From positions 186,001-250,000 of the forward strand of contig VIIQ02000048.1 of NCBI GenBank assembly GCA_007449985.2: a DNA stretch of 64,000 nt, given 5' to 3'. Made by a program: the position numbers and the translations under genes. Each line of letters begins with the position of its first letter. Position 1 is the first letter of the stretch. The notes under the pieces are model-generated. The model was given only the letters and a program-made list of their open reading frames with translations, was not told the DNA's origin and did no database searches. Below, one piece after another: positions 28,824-41,148 of this stretch. The DNA is from Desmodesmus armatus (lineage: Eukaryota > Chlorophyta > Chlorophyceae > Sphaeropleales > Scenedesmaceae).

Positions 28824-30598
28824 TCATCCGATGATCCGCACACGGCACTGGTTGAGCCCATGACCCCGGCACAGCGCCGCCAGCAGGCCAGCAGCAGCAA
28901 AACACACACAGCGATCAAACAGCCGTGGCTGACACAGCCTTAACACCGTGCTGATAAGGTCGTAACTCACACCCACTGCTGACTGGTTCATGGGGTGGTT
29001 AGTCACCAGGGCTGTCAGCGCCTCTGCAGCAGCAGCTGTATGGACCGCAGATGATCCTACTGGAAAGAGGGCAGCGCTCCACAGCAGCTCCGCTAATGGT
29101 GTGATAGCTGCCTGTGCAGCAGGATGTGACTGTGCTGCAGGCTGGGACAGCAGCACTGCCTGCATCACCTTAGCTGCATAGCACTGGTGGTCTCTTGTCA
29201 GCCTGTCGTCACTGATGGTATACGCCTCCAACACTGCTGCTGCACCTACTAATAGGGTGAGGCCTGTGGGTGTGGACAGCGCTGCGGCGCCTGCAGCTGT
29301 CTTCCGCAGGAGGTTGGCTAGGCTGGTAGCTATACCCTGGCACTCTGCGCTGCTGCTGTCCTGCATGAAACCGCCCAGTACCTCTAGTACATCTGGCCTG
29401 CTAGATATGATGATCTCCCTGACGTCCTTGTGCACTGCTGCTGCCTCTAGGGCCTGCAGGCTGTCAGGGCAAGCCTATTGTGCTGCCAGCTGCTGCTGGG
29501 GTTCAGCGCCATGCTCAGCAGCTGCTGGATGGCTGTGGGGTGTACTGCTAGCGCACTCCTGGTGTCACGGCGGGTGAGAGTGTGCTGGGAGTTGAGGCGG
29601 TCCCTGAGCTCTGTTGCAGCACTAAGCTTCGCTGCTGCTGTGTGCCCAGAACCCAGAAACAGTACCACCTGGTGGATGGGCTGGTGTTGCAGCTTCAGGG
29701 GGTCAAAGCACTCAGCAGCGAAGTGCTTGGCCGAGTTGGCAGCTTGCTGCTCTTGCTCACTGCTGCTGTCGCTTGGACTGCGGCTTGCTGTGCTGCTGCT
29801 GCTGTCGCTGCCCCAGCTGCTGCTGTTAGAGGTGCGGGGTTGATGCATGGAAACTGACTCCTCAGAGGAGCTGCTGCAGCGGGTGGACCCAGTCGTGCTT
29901 GTGCTGCTCCTGGGCTGCTGCTGATTCTGCTCCTCAACCTGTATGGCAACCATAATAGAGCAGTACAACGGGGCTGTCAGGGGGGTCTGGTGTGATGTCG
30001 GTGGCGACGCTACTGTGGTTGTCTGGGTTGGGGTTCCTATCGATGACTTGTTGATACACTCGTCTTGGGGCTGCTAAGTTTGCAAGCAGGGCTGGGTACA
30101 TGTCAAGAGGTGTGTTTGGAGTCCCAACCAACCCCTGCACCATCAATGCTGCGTTTGCTATGTTCCTGTCATAGCTCTGTGTGCTTGCATGTGCTGGGTC
30201 CAATCATGCCGCAAACATGCATGAAGCTTATGCCAGCGACCACTGTCGAAGTATGTCTTTTCTTATGAGTAGATACTCGCCTGCACCTCCATGCTGACAG
30301 AAAGCCCAGCAGCTGCTGCCCACTGGTCGGGCATGGCCCCCTGGCTGACATCCCGCTGCTGCAGCTCGGCAGCTTGCTGCTTGGGCTTGGCGCTGCTGAA
30401 TAGCTCAAAATCAGCATGCTGCGCAGCCTGTGCTCGCCGCTGCCCCGCGCTGGCCTGTGCTGCTCCCGTCGTCCCCCCAACCTTGGAATGTTTACCCCAC
30501 CGGCCGAGCCCCGGAAACTTCTTCAACAGGTACTCCTTCATACTGCTGGCCCTTTCCGTCCCCGCTCCGCATGCTGAGTGTCCAAGAAAACGCTCCAT
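28824..30598 (-). CDS. unknown protein, possible ARM-like helical repeats; one frame break
   Basis: I do not recognise the family. Exon 1 (30287-30598) is Gln/Ala-rich. An exon beginning at 30176 reads SYDRNIANAALMVQGLVG. A Ser-rich segment follows (from about 29938), then an Ala/Leu helical region (29435 to 28824) whose spacing resembles ARM/HEAT repeats, for example GIATSLANLLRKTAAGAAAL. The junction near 29990 could not be resolved. Around 29450 the Ser-rich frame ends in a stop while the helical frame opens about 20 bases upstream, with no plausible intron between them. This is either a one-base lesion, an assembly indel or a missed splice. The exon chain is therefore a hypothesis. Confidence 0.5.
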
Positions 30599-32051
30599 TG
30601 TTCCTGAAAAACAGCCTGTTTTGTAATATGTTGCGAAACGGAAAGGGATGTCGCGTTTTGTTGGTGGTGTGATTGTAAGCTATGGAATGGTTTGTTGGGC
30701 ACAATACCTTTCTGCTGTGTGGCAAATGTTATGTTATATTTTGGCTGTAGCATCCTGCCTTGTCACTGCGCCACCAAAACCGCTTGCACAACGTTTAAAT
30801 TGCGCCTTAGACAAGATGATGTAAACGAGAGGACGCAACAGTATGGCAGGCCCAACCGCTGCGTATGCTGGAGTGCGCGCCCTCCGGCACCGGACACTCT
30901 GACAAGCTGTCTGCCGGGGCAGCCACTGGCATATAGTGTGCACGTATGTAGAAGAAGTGTGACACGTTAGTTGCACGTAATAGTGCGCTGCAGACCTCGC
31001 ACTTCGCAAGCACACTCTGGGGCACCTTGTCGCAGGGCTGTGCAGGACCAGGGGCGGCGTCTCCTAGCTGCCATTTGATGCAAAACCACTGTAACTTGCG
31101 CATGCCTGAAGGGTGCATGGCCCAGCACCCAGGCCCAGCCTGGGGCCTGAGTGAATCACATGCCCCAGGCTGGCAACCATGCTGATGACACAACACACAA
31201 TAACCAGCACTGTCAGCACACAATTACCAGCACTGTGAACAAGTGCCGTCCTTATCATCATGCGCAAACCTCCGCCTCACTGGGGTACCCTGGGTGCCAA
31301 CGCTGCGCAGCCGGTCAATGGCCGTGTGGCTGAAGACCCAGCAGTGAGGAAAGGGCAGCCTCAGCGACAGGTCAGAAGAAGCTCTTGCAGTGGGTAACAC
31401 CATTGCCACGCCTGAGAAAGATCACTTGATAGCACACAAGCCCTCATGATCAGCACCGTGGCACGGTGGCCACCAGTGGTGGCAAATGCAGGCAGTAGGC
31501 AAAACTGCACAGGTACTGTTGTTGTTCCTATAATGGCCAAGGCCACTGACTCAATGGCCAGTGCCCATTTTCTGGCACGCAAGCACCAATAAGCACAGGC
31601 AGCACTGACAAGCAGCACTGACAAGCAAAAGACAACAAAATATCAGCATGATATCACAAGGCAGACCAGGCCCTGAGGGCCTGGTCCTCTATAACAACAA
31701 AGACAGTGGATGCACCCAGCATGTCGTGAGGACACACTCATGTGGGTGCCCACCCCTGGAAAGTAGGCCCTAACACAAGACATGACGGTATAGGAACATA
31801 CACGGCCCTTCACACTAAACATATGTGCCCAACACTCCAGGTTGCACGTCCCTCCTGCGAATCCACTCACGTCAACCTAGGTGGGTACCAATCTGTACCG
31901 CACTGATGTAGTGCCTCACAAACATGTGATTGCAAACATATACGCAGTGCCTCCCATACATGTGATTGATACAACAGCAGGGGTCCTGTCACACAGACAG
32001 ACTGCGAACAGCGCCAGCACGCTATGCATACTGCTGGAGCCACCAATTCCA
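30599..32051. other. intergenic region, no supported gene
   Basis: Short open frames only. One at 31361-31624 (-) has hydrophobic stretches but no splice partners and no recognisable family. The promoter of the 29-kb gene must lie at the left end. Confidence 0.45.
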
Positions 32052-32724
32052 TCAGCCCAGCTGTGTTTTGACATACCCTGCTGCTGCTGCTGTTGGTGCA
32101 GCATTGCTAGCAAGCACCTCCCCATTCTGTGGCTGTGACACGACATGAGGTGGCTCTGGGGTGCAGGGTAGGGAGCAACCCACCACGCACCCCTCATCCC
32201 CACCGCCACTGACCTGCCGCCCTACTGCCACTGCAGCACCTGCCAACTCCTCTGACTGCTGCCCACACACAGCAGATGCGTCAAGAGGTACTGAAAGTGC
32301 GGTCAGCACAGGGCTGGCTGCAGCAGCATATGCAACCCCTTGCTCGCCCTGCAGCTGGTGTCCCTTGGACAAGGTTGCATGAGATCCTCGAGAGCCCTGC
32401 TGCTTGCTGTCACTGCACCCAGAAGTCGTCAGTGACGGCTGCCTCACCAGGCCCTGCTGTTGCGGCTGCAGCGGTTGCTGCGGCAGCTTCTGCCACCAAT
32501 GCCGGCACTCTTGTTGCTGCTGCTGCTGCTGCTGCACCTGCTTGTCAGGCTGTTGGTGCTGCTGCTGTTGCTGCGGGGCGAGGCCATTGCGTGGCAGCAG
32601 GACACCACTGCCACCAACAGAAGCTGTTACTCCCGCTGTCTCCCCTACAGGCCTTGGGATGCTGCCAGCAGATGTGTTAAGCCCTGCTTGCTCGATCGGC
32701 CTGCCAGCACCAGCTGCAGCACCC

Positions 32725-32775
<51 letters not shown>

Positions 32776-35277
32776 CCAGCAGCACCCGCAGGAGCCCCAG
32801 CAGCCCTGGGACTGGGTGAGCAGTCTACAGTGCTCAGCGTCTTGCAGGCTGCAGCAGCAGCAGCAGTAGCGCTGGGGCTGGGTGAGCTGTGTGCCGAGCC
32901 ACTGAGTCGTGCCTTCACAGCATCCAGCAATGAGGCCGCTGCAGGACTGCTGCTGTTCTCACGCACACGCCGCCCCTGCTGCTGCTGCTGCTGCTGCTGA
33001 GCCTGGCTGGGCTGAGACTGTGACGAGTGCAGCTGCAGCTGCAGCCGCTCCTCCTGCTGCTGCTCTGGGGGTTCCTGCTGCTGTTCGGTAGGTGTGTGCT
33101 GCTGCTGCTCCTGCTGCGGTGGCGGCAGCGATATCTGCTCCAGCTGCTGCAGCTGTGCCCATGCATTCGGGCCCCCTGCCGCTGCTGCTGCCTGCAAGAA
33201 AGCCACCACTGTTGACTCAAGTGCAGTGCGGTCCCGCCCGACAGGCTGCTGCTCCTGCTCCTGCTGCTGTTGCTGCTGTTGCTGTTGTTGCTGCTGTTGC
33301 TGCAGTTGCTGCTGCAGCGGCTGTGTGGGCTGCACATGCTGCTCCTGCGGGGGCAAGTTGCCGGCTGCCCCATCTGTGTCGGCAGCATATGTAACCCAGC
33401 TGTCAGGCACAAGCTGTGCAGGCAGGCCGGCGCCTGCGCACTGCAGCGCTGTATCTGCTGCCAGCCTCGAAACCAGCTGGGGCATGTGCTGCAGCTGCTG
33501 CGCATGCTGCTGGACTGTGGAGGGACCGATGCCGTTGCTGCTGCTGTCGCCAAGGCGTCTGCGTTTAGACAGGGGCTCGACCATCGGCTGCGTCTGCTGC
33601 TTTGATAATAGCTGCCGCTGCTGCTGCTGCTGTATGGGAAGTGGTGTCTTTGCAGCTGCTGCTACTGCTGGCTGCCCGAGGGCTCGTAGTGTCTCACGCA
33701 GCCGCTGCTGCAGCTGCTGAAACTGCTGCTTTTCCTGTGGCTGCGACTGCGGCTGCTGCTGCTGCTGCTGCAGCGCAGCAAGATTGCCTGAACCCAGCTG
33801 GGGAGGCAGGCTACGAGACCTTCTCATGCCCAGCTGCTGCTGTACGGGCTGCTCAGGGCACACAACAGACTGAGGCTGGGGCTGGGGTTGGAGCCGAGGC
33901 TGGGCTGGGGGTGGGAGCTGCACCTGCTGAGAGAGTGTCCGCAGCAAGTGCGCTTCCAGGAGAGACCGCTGCCGCTGCTGGCGCGACTGATCTGGATCCT
34001 GCTGTGACAGCTGCTGCTGCGGTGGCTGGTGCTGGTGCTGCTGGTGCTGCTGGTGCTGCGGCTGGTGCTGGCTGCTGTGCGGCACATGATGCTGCCGCTC
34101 ATGCGCCGCGCTGGGCCCATCCAGACTTCGAGACGAGCCTGCCTGCATGAGAGCCCGCTGCTGCTGCTGCTGCTGCTGCTGTTGGTGCGCTGGTGTCGTT
34201 GCCTGCTGTATGTGTTGCCTGGTGGTTGCCGTGAGGAGGGTGAGCTCTTCCACTAGCTTCAGCTCAAGGCGGGAGAGCGCAAGCTTGTCAGCAGCCTGCC
34301 AGGCAACACAGGCAGGCCACACACAAGTAAGTGACTACGGCTATACGGTACACAAAGTACGCCTATGGAGAAGAACCACTGTGGAACCACTACAAATACA
34401 CACACATTGTTGCAAGTCATAAGTTTGACACACACCCCACATACCTGCAGCAGAATTGACAGAGCAGCGGTACTGATCGACAACAGCCCAAGCAGACCCA
34501 GTCCCATTCAGCACTGAAGGTATCTAAGCCATGAAAGTCCTGGCTTGCTTGCTCAAGCATGTCTGTGCATTTCCATGCAGCAGTCCCCCCATGCATCACA
34601 AGCCACCATGCCTACCCCCCGCACCCCCCTCACCAGGGCCTCAGCCGTCCCCGCCTGCTGCAGCTCCTCAGCGATGGACCTGTGTGCTGAGGCAAACACA
34701 GCCAGCCTGTCCAGCTGAGGCTGCAGGGGACCCAGCAGCGCCTGCAGGACAGCAGCCGTGCTGGCAGCAGCGCCTGACAGCTGATCCAGGCGCTGGCTGG
34801 CCAAAGGGATGAGGGACATCAGGTGCGAGCGGCGGCAGACCATCAGCTGCGCCCAGACCTCCTGCAAAGGGGGGGGGGGCAAAGCTTGCTTGGTGGTGTG
34901 CTGGTGCTGGCAGTGGTGATAGTGCAAGGGCAATTGGCGGTTACGTGAACTGGAGTGTCTGGGCTGCTCTACATGAGCAACAGGTGGTGATGACCATATG
35001 CCTAAATATGCTAATGCATAGCTGCAGCTGCACCACAAGATGAAGGGCTGCAGAGACAGAGCAGCATCCGACCCCTGAAAGGTCCAACCTGACCAAGGCT
35101 ATCTCTGAGATCTATCCCTCTGAGATATTTATCTCTGAGATAATCTGCAGGCGGCCCCGGGTGGCAGCATCAGTCCTGTACCTTGAAGGTTGTTCGCAGC
35201 TGCTGAATCTGCCGCAGCTGATTGAGCTGGACCTTGATGGCATCTCCCTGCTCTGACAGCGACTGGAGCAGCTGCCT
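32052..35277 (-). CDS. Gln-rich protein with N-terminal helical region (5' end unresolved)
   Basis: Three in-phase exons are supported: 35182-35277, 34634-34861 and 32052-34295. Earlier exons are probably present upstream but were not found. The first two exons and the start of the third encode a helical, coiled-coil-like domain (LSEQGDAIKVQLNQLRQIQQ, EVWAQLMVCRRSHLMSLIPL, LALSRLELKLVEELTLLTAT). The remaining 700 residues or so are dominated by Gln, Ala, Pro and Ser, with CAG repeats and a pure Ala run near 32725-32775. Such composition is common in green-algal regulatory proteins, but I see no DNA-binding or catalytic domain and assign no function. The gene is divergent from IMPACT. Confidence 0.6.
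32722..32775 (-). repeat. (GCA)n run encoding poly-Ala
   Basis: A nearly pure GCA triplet run lies inside the Gln-rich gene. In the frame used it encodes Ala on the minus strand. Confidence 0.95.
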
Positions 35278-35803
35278 CTGCAGGCCAGAAAGATCAGGAG
35301 TGAGGTGACAGGAGTGACAGGGTGGCACAAACCAGGATGATCATCCTCTTGAGGTGCATGGGCTCTGTGATCATACCTCTGTTTCATTCTTGATGGGTGG
35401 AAGTGTGCTGTTCATGTCTCCATGATATGTTGGCTGCTGCTGGAATAGCACTGAGCGACTGCTGCTACTGAGCTACTGCTGTACTGGCATTGAGCTACTG
35501 CTGCTCCGCTCTGCTCGACATACCCATAACGTCTGTGTGTAACATAAGATCCTAGCCATAATGATTAGCTGGAGGCTGCAGCATTGCTGAGCCTATCGCT
35601 ATCCGCTGGCCCCGTCAGCTGCAGTTGACAACCGCTCAGGCGAACGATGTTGATCAAGACAGCAAGCCAGTGATAACGAGGATATAAGTTCTCGCGTTCA
35701 GTTGCACGTTTGATGTTGCGTGTTGTGTGGTTGTGTGTCAATTGTGTGTCTGATTGATTGCTGGTGTCCTAGGGCAGCTGCTTCCCCCTCTCTCTTGTGG
35801 TGA
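35278..35803. promoter_or_regulatory. intergenic/5' region between the Gln-rich gene and IMPACT
   Basis: This probably contains both promoters and any missing first exon of the Gln-rich gene. GT-rich text (about 35713-35765) directly precedes the IMPACT start. No motif was identified with confidence. Confidence 0.4.
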
Positions 35804-38092
35804 ATGCTCTCCCGTCTGCGAGGCTATAACAAGGGCAAGTGCACTTCACAGTGTTGGAATAAGCAACTGTCTGGCCTCTGGCTATGGCCTGCAGCCAGGG
35901 CGACGGCGCACACAAACACCCACAGCAGCACCAGGGGCAGAGCTTCAGCCGCTGGAGCAACACAAGCTGCAGCGTCAGGGTATGTTGAAAGCCACCATGA
36001 ACCAGGGAGGCACACATCTTGCAGCAATGAGTGAAGCATTCGTCACCCCAGTTGGCTGCCAGATTCAACACATCACCTGCCGCACCCTGTGATTGTGCAG
36101 CTTCTGGACCCTAGCTGAAGCGTACACCCTAGAAGTTGAGATCAAGAAGTCGAGGTTCATCACATCTGCATGGCCGGTGAAGACAGCAGCAGAGGTGAGC
36201 AGTCCATGCATGATCCCATCCTCACTCACTCATTGTTTGTTACATCGAGATCCCCAAAAGCCCCAGCCCACACCATGTAGACTCAGGGACTCAAACTATG
36301 TCCCCCCAATGCAACAGCCACTGACCATCCTGATTGGACAGCAATACAGCCTGACGGCGCTGCGCACGCACAAACGCTGGGCGGCTGTGAACAGCTCAGG
36401 TTCTGAGCCCCTCTCCGGTTGGAAGCTCCTGCTGTCCCAGAGGGGCAACAGGGTAGGTTTGATCATCAGAGGCGTGGCTTGTTGCCTCAATATCACTATC
36501 TTGCCACAACAGTCGGTACAACTTCAGGTGTGTTTGTGCATTGCTGTGCCAGGCGCTGCAGCACATTGCTGCTGCCTCAGACCCCACCGCCAGCCACAAC
36601 TGCTGGGCCTTCAAGGTTGCTGGCAGTGCGCGCAGCAACGATGATGGAGAGCCGGGCGGGACAGGTGGGCTGCATGATCCCACACCCACACCCTGCTAGG
36701 CTAGTTGTGCACAATGAACAGCAGCAGCAACCAGCAGCTGCAACAGTGGATATGTAGTGGTCTGCAAGCTGTTGCCAGGGTTGGTGTGGTGAGAGTTTTG
36801 AGTTGCGTGCTGACAACCTGTATCACTCACCTTGTACGCTGGCAGCTGGCTTTTGTTGACCTGGAGTCCTTATGTGTGCTTTGCCAACCTGCAGCTGGCA
36901 AGCCCATCCTTGGAGCTATCGAGGGGGATGGTCTGGATGGAGTGGCTGTGCTGGTGGTGAGGTGAGGTGCAGGCAGGCCCGGACAACGGCAGCAAGGCCT
37001 GTGCCCAAGGCTTCATGAGGCATGGGCCTGCGTTCACAGGCCTGATCCATATACTAGGCTCAGTGATAACACTCAGCAGCAGCTTCCTCAACAACGGAGA
37101 AGGCAAGTTCCAGGAACATCTGTTTCTTTCTGCCAGCTGGGGTGGCACCCCTGTGGTTGGGTGCCACCCAGTGGGTGGCAAGCAGGCCACGTCATTGGGT
37201 CTAGTAACAGCAGTGTGACCTGCTGCGGTATTGGTGTCAATCTGAACAGGAAGTCAGATTGTGCAGTGCAACCGAGTGCTGTGTCTTACTGTCTGCAGGC
37301 ACTTTGGTGGCACCAAGCTGGGTGCTGGCGGGCTGGTGCGGGCCTACGGTGGTGCTGCAAGGGACTGCCTGCGCGCTGCACAGAAGGAGTTTGTCAAAGC
37401 CCAGGTGCGCACACACCTGTCCCTGGCGCACTTCGGCATGCACTTGGTGTCAGGCAGCGCATGCAACCCCAGCAGCTGAGTGGATGCTGCAGGCAGCGAA
37501 ACCTGTTGTCGACAGGGCAGGGATGCAGGGTACCTGTTGTCGACAGGGGCATGCCGGCCTACTAGGCTAGTATGTCATGTGATGGTCTCCAGTATGCTTG
37601 CAGCATTCTGCTTCATGATTTATAGGCTATGCATCTAGGCATCTGACGGGGTTCCAGTAACAGGAGTCCTGCTCAGCCCACTGGCTGCACAAGCTGCCGC
37701 CTGGCTGGAATGCATCTCGGAACTGCTGTACCACAGTTGTTCACTGGCCCCGTGTGAATAGCAATGCTTGGGTGTGGTCTGCCAACTGTGATATTCTGTG
37801 CCAACAGATTCACTAGTGGGCGAGCGTGAGTTTGACGGCAATGTTGCTGCTGCTGCCGTCGCCATTCCTGCAGGTCCAGCTTTCCCTAGATGCACCTTTT
37901 GACTGCCTCGGCAGCGTGTACGGCTTGCTGGCCAAGTACGGTGCAGTAGCAGGGGAGGAGCAGTACACAGACAGGGGCAAAGTGCGACTGGTCCTTACGG
38001 TAGATGCTGACGCAGCAGGCGCGTTGATAGGTGCACTGGCTGACGCCACAAGTGGCAAGGTCAAGGCTCAGCTGGTGGAGCAGAAGGACTGA
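35804..38092 (+). CDS. IMPACT/YigZ (UPF0029) family protein, probably organelle-targeted
   Basis: Six exons (35804-35979, 36101-36194, 36553-36664, 36895-36961, 37299-37404, 37874-38092) join in phase to give 257 residues. The N-terminal IMPACT domain shows EVEIKKSRFITSAWPV, ASHNCWAFKV, NDDGEPGGTAGKPIL and VVRHFGGTKLGAGGLVRAY. The last is the family signature. The last exon matches the small C-terminal DUF1949 domain of bacterial YigZ proteins. There is no RWD domain, so this is the YigZ-like type and not the eukaryotic Gcn2 regulator. The first exon supplies about 58 Arg/Ser/Ala/Thr-rich residues before the domain, suggesting a plastid or mitochondrial transit peptide. The biochemical role of YigZ proteins is poorly defined. 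Confidence 0.9.
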
Positions 38093-38832
38093 GCTTGTCT
38101 TGGTTGGCGGACTGTGACTGTAACACTATCAGGGACTTGGCAAGTGGGGTTTGGCTGGGTGTGCTGGCTGGACACTGGCCACGGCGCTCAGGAAGATGAC
38201 AAAAATTGACGTGTGACTACTACCAAGTAGTCAACGGTGCAGAACATGTGCCTCCTGGGCTCAGATTCATCAGTTAGTTCACTTACATGCACTACTGTGG
38301 GTTGCATTCGACCAAGACACAGCAGACAAACAGCATAAAATATCTCCATCCCAACCAAATTAATCACCTTCCAGCTTGTGGCCTAGCTGATCATGGGCTT
38401 GCAGTCCTGCTTTCTCTGATCCTGATTTCTTGGCCGTTCTAAGGCAATCTAGGCAGGGGGCTCTGCCAGGCTGGTGCGAACGCGAAAATTTTCTCAGAGA
38501 TTGCATTACCGCCTAAGTCTGCCGTGCGGGTGTTCATCACGGGTGGCATATCGAGATGACAACGGTAAGTACTGTGTTACAAGTACATTTGTGTCAAGCT
38601 TGCAACAGCATGCAAGCGTCCTTACTCACCCAAGAAACAGCTCAAAATTTCTTTTGGTGATTTTGACGCTGCTCAGCGCGGCCCTGAAGCTGCAAGGTCT
38701 CATCGGAGTCGGTTTGCCGCCACAAGCCACGCGGCGGCATTAGTTTTGGTACATTGTGCAAACAACGAAAACCGTCACTGTCGAGGTGAGCACATTGACC
38801 TGTTTGCTGCAGAATTGTGCAGTTTAAGCACC

Positions 38833-38875
<43 letters not shown>

Positions 38876-39050
38876 CCCTCACAACCTGCATGTTCAACCA
38901 CCACCACCCCTCACATCATGCGACATGTCATGCTGCAGGGTGTAGGGGACTGGCCTTTTCATCTGTACTGAAGAAGGCATCAGTCCTGACATTTGCGCTG
39001 TAGTGCACAGCGAAGAACCACCCGGCAGAAAGGAACGGCTCAGTGGTGGT
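38093..39050. other. intergenic/5' region of RING gene copy 1
   Basis: Text at about 38430-38560 (CTTGGCCG, GGCAGGGGGCTCTGCCAGGC, then a sequence ending ATCGAGATGAC) is similar to 44880-45050 before the second RING copy. The duplicated block therefore includes 5' flanking DNA. A (CTG)n run lies at 38838-38873. An upstream exon of the RING gene is possible here. Confidence 0.5.
38119..38123 (+). terminator. TGTAA poly(A) signal of the IMPACT gene
   Basis: The green-algal polyadenylation signal TGTAA lies 27 bases after the stop codon. Confidence 0.6.
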
Positions 39051-41036
39051 ATGGAGATGACACGGCAGACCTGCCCTGCAGCAGCAGCTCAATTTCCCAC
39101 GAAAAACCCTGCCGAACCACACAATGCCAAGCACACCCAGGCCAGCCCACCAACCACAGCAGAAGGCCTTACATCAGCATGCAGACATGCTCGCCAGTAC
39201 CTCATTATGTTCACGATGTTCTGTTGCCTGCAAGCCTACCGAATGATACAAGTGACATGCCGTCTGCTCAAGCTGTTCAAGCTCATGCCAGGGATTGTCC
39301 CAATGCCATGGGCACCGCGCTGGTTGGGTGCTGTCAGCATGGTGGTGGCTTACGTGGTGGCAATGTTGCAAAGAGCTGACACCACCAAGCTGCGCTTGGG
39401 TTTGCTGCACTTGTACCCACGCCAACTCCGCCAGATCAAGATGCTGCACAATAAGTACGCTTTCAAACGTGTACCACAACTCAACTGGATCCCACGCGTT
39501 GCCCAGCACCATCTCTTTTGGGTTGTTCTGCTAGGCTTGACCTTGCACGCTGATTACGCAAAGCACATGCCAGCTTCAAGCTGTGCACCATTGTACATGT
39601 GGGCACATGCAGTGATTTCGTTGATGAATGACTGCGCCGACTTGTTGTTGCCATTTGCATACATGCCGCTTTATGGGATATTGTTTGAGGCTGGCGCCTT
39701 TGCAGTCTTGAAGCTCGAGGCTGCAAGAGCCATTAATATTGGACTGCCTGTTGTTTTGGCACCACTGGCACTTCTGAAACGTGTCGGTATCTGGCTCAAG
39801 GCTGCTGTCGTCACCTGTTTGTGGTATTTGTCTCGAGCAAAGAACATGCTGCTAAGTACAGCCATGAGTGTCTGGCACCACTGGACCAACATTCTGTGGG
39901 TCGCTGTGGCTGCGCTCCTTGTCACGATGCCATTAACGGCTGCTATATTGCAGTCCCCTGGCTTTGCCAGGATTGATAGGGAGCTGGCCTTTGTGCTGCC
40001 TTTTGCAGCGCTGTTCCTTGTGTACCCACACGTCTGGGCCTACTGCTGGCACCACTTGTTACAAAAGAAGTTGACACATGTGTGGGCATGGAGAGTGTGC
40101 AAGCTGCAGCACGCTGTATTCCTTGGCCTGCTGTACAACTGGTACAGGCTTACTGAGACGGTTTTTGTCATGGGGAGCATCTGCAGTGCAGACGCGGCTG
40201 GCTGTGTGAAACTTGAGGGACCACACATTGCTGCACACTTGGTTTTGTCGTGCATCTACGCCGTCCTGCCAGTTGCTGTCAGTGCTGCGGCAGTATCACG
40301 GCCGGGGCCAGTGTGGACCAAGACCAGCAGAGGTGCAGCCTTCTTGACAGGGATGCTAGGTGTCGTCTTGTCTCAGCTGCAGCTTGTGTGCAAGTGCATG
40401 TGCGAGTCTTGTGTGCGGGCTGCATGCGCAGCCAGCCAAACAGTGCATCACCCACTGTTTCGTGTGCTGCACATTTGTGGTGCTTGTGTTGCCAGCATGT
40501 GGTTGTTGCTCGCTGGCTTCGTAGCTGTTCTTGTGCATGGGCCTGCTCAGCTACTTTCTGCTGCGCTTGCTCTCATGCTTGGCACGCACACGGCATGCTG
40601 CTGCGCTATGCAGTCACTGCTGCAGCGTTTGAGTTTGGCCTCTGCAGCCACAGCCGCCTTGCTTGCCAGCACACGCCATGTCCAGTCAGGGGCAGCAGCC
40701 TGCGCACATGACACAACCTCCCCACAGTCCAAGGGACCTGCGAGTGCTTCTGGTGCTGCTAATGACGATGGGGTACAGCAGGGTATGCAGGCCACAGCGC
40801 CTGCCACAGCGCGCAAGAAGCAGCGGCAGAAGCAGGTGGACTCCTGCGTGTCTGACTGCGTCGTGTGCCTGGACGCACCCAGGAGTGTTGCGCTGTTCCC
40901 ATGCAACCATGTTGTGTTGTGTGGTGCGTGCTTTGTGGGCCTGCAGAGGCAGGCTGAGCGTGTTGGGGGCCGCCCATGCTGCCCCGTGTGCAGGACAGAG
41001 GTGCAACAGCATGCAGTGGGACTGATCCTGGCTTGA
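39051..41036 (+). CDS. multi-pass membrane protein with C-terminal RING finger (copy 1, intact)
   Basis: The frame is open and uninterrupted for 661 residues from the first ATG. Similarity to copy 2 extends a little further upstream, so the true start may lie in an earlier exon. Roughly eight or more hydrophobic segments are seen (e.g. WVAVAALLVTMPLTAAIL, LAFVLPFAALFLVYPHVWAY). A polar linker rich in Lys/Gln/Arg follows, then a C3HC4 RING near the end. The zinc ligands are CVVC, FPCNHVVLCGAC and CCPVC. This layout is typical of membrane-embedded E3 ubiquitin ligases, and ligase activity is inferred from the RING alone. TGTAA at 41144-41148 is a plausible poly(A) signal. Confidence 0.8.
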   Translation: MEMTRQTCPAAAAQFPTKNPAEPHNAKHTQASPPTTAEGLTSACRHARQYLIMFTMFCCLQAYRMIQVTCRLLKLFKLMPGIVPMPWAPRWLGAVSMVVAYVVAMLQRADTTKLRLGLLHLYPRQLRQIKMLHNKYAFKRVPQLNWIPRVAQHHLFWVVLLGLTLHADYAKHMPASSCAPLYMWAHAVISLMNDCADLLLPFAYMPLYGILFEAGAFAVLKLEAARAINIGLPVVLAPLALLKRVGIWLKAAVVTCLWYLSRAKNMLLSTAMSVWHHWTNILWVAVAALLVTMPLTAAILQSPGFARIDRELAFVLPFAALFLVYPHVWAYCWHHLLQKKLTHVWAWRVCKLQHAVFLGLLYNWYRLTETVFVMGSICSADAAGCVKLEGPHIAAHLVLSCIYAVLPVAVSAAAVSRPGPVWTKTSRGAAFLTGMLGVVLSQLQLVCKCMCESCVRAACAASQTVHHPLFRVLHICGACVASMWLLLAGFVAVLVHGPAQLLSAALALMLGTHTACCCAMQSLLQRLSLASAATAALLASTRHVQSGAAACAHDTTSPQSKGPASASGAANDDGVQQGMQATAPATARKKQRQKQVDSCVSDCVVCLDAPRSVALFPCNHVVLCGACFVGLQRQAERVGGRPCCPVCRTEVQQHAVGLILA

Positions 41037-41143
41037 AGGTACTGCTGCCACCTGGCAGTGGCATGATGTGGTGGCCTGGCTTACCTGCATGTAGCTACAG
41101 GTTGCTATTGCACACTTTGGTTTAGGTATCTGCTGGGAAACCG

Positions 41144-41148
41144 TGTAA
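41144..41148 (+). terminator. TGTAA poly(A) signal of RING copy 1
   Basis: TGTAA lies 108 bases after the stop codon. The equivalent signal for copy 2 is at 47587-47591. Confidence 0.5.

Noticed and set aside
31361..31624. Hydrophobic minus-strand frame as a membrane protein gene
   Set aside because: Short, isolated and without start context or splice partners. Hydrophobicity alone is not evidence.
32404..33720. Cys/Leu/Ala-rich plus-strand frames
   Set aside because: Antisense shadows of the Gln-rich gene.
37490..37555. Direct repeat ACCTGTTGTCGACAGGG in IMPACT intron 5
   Set aside because: Only two short copies, and unlike the exon echoes it does not resemble a neighbouring exon.
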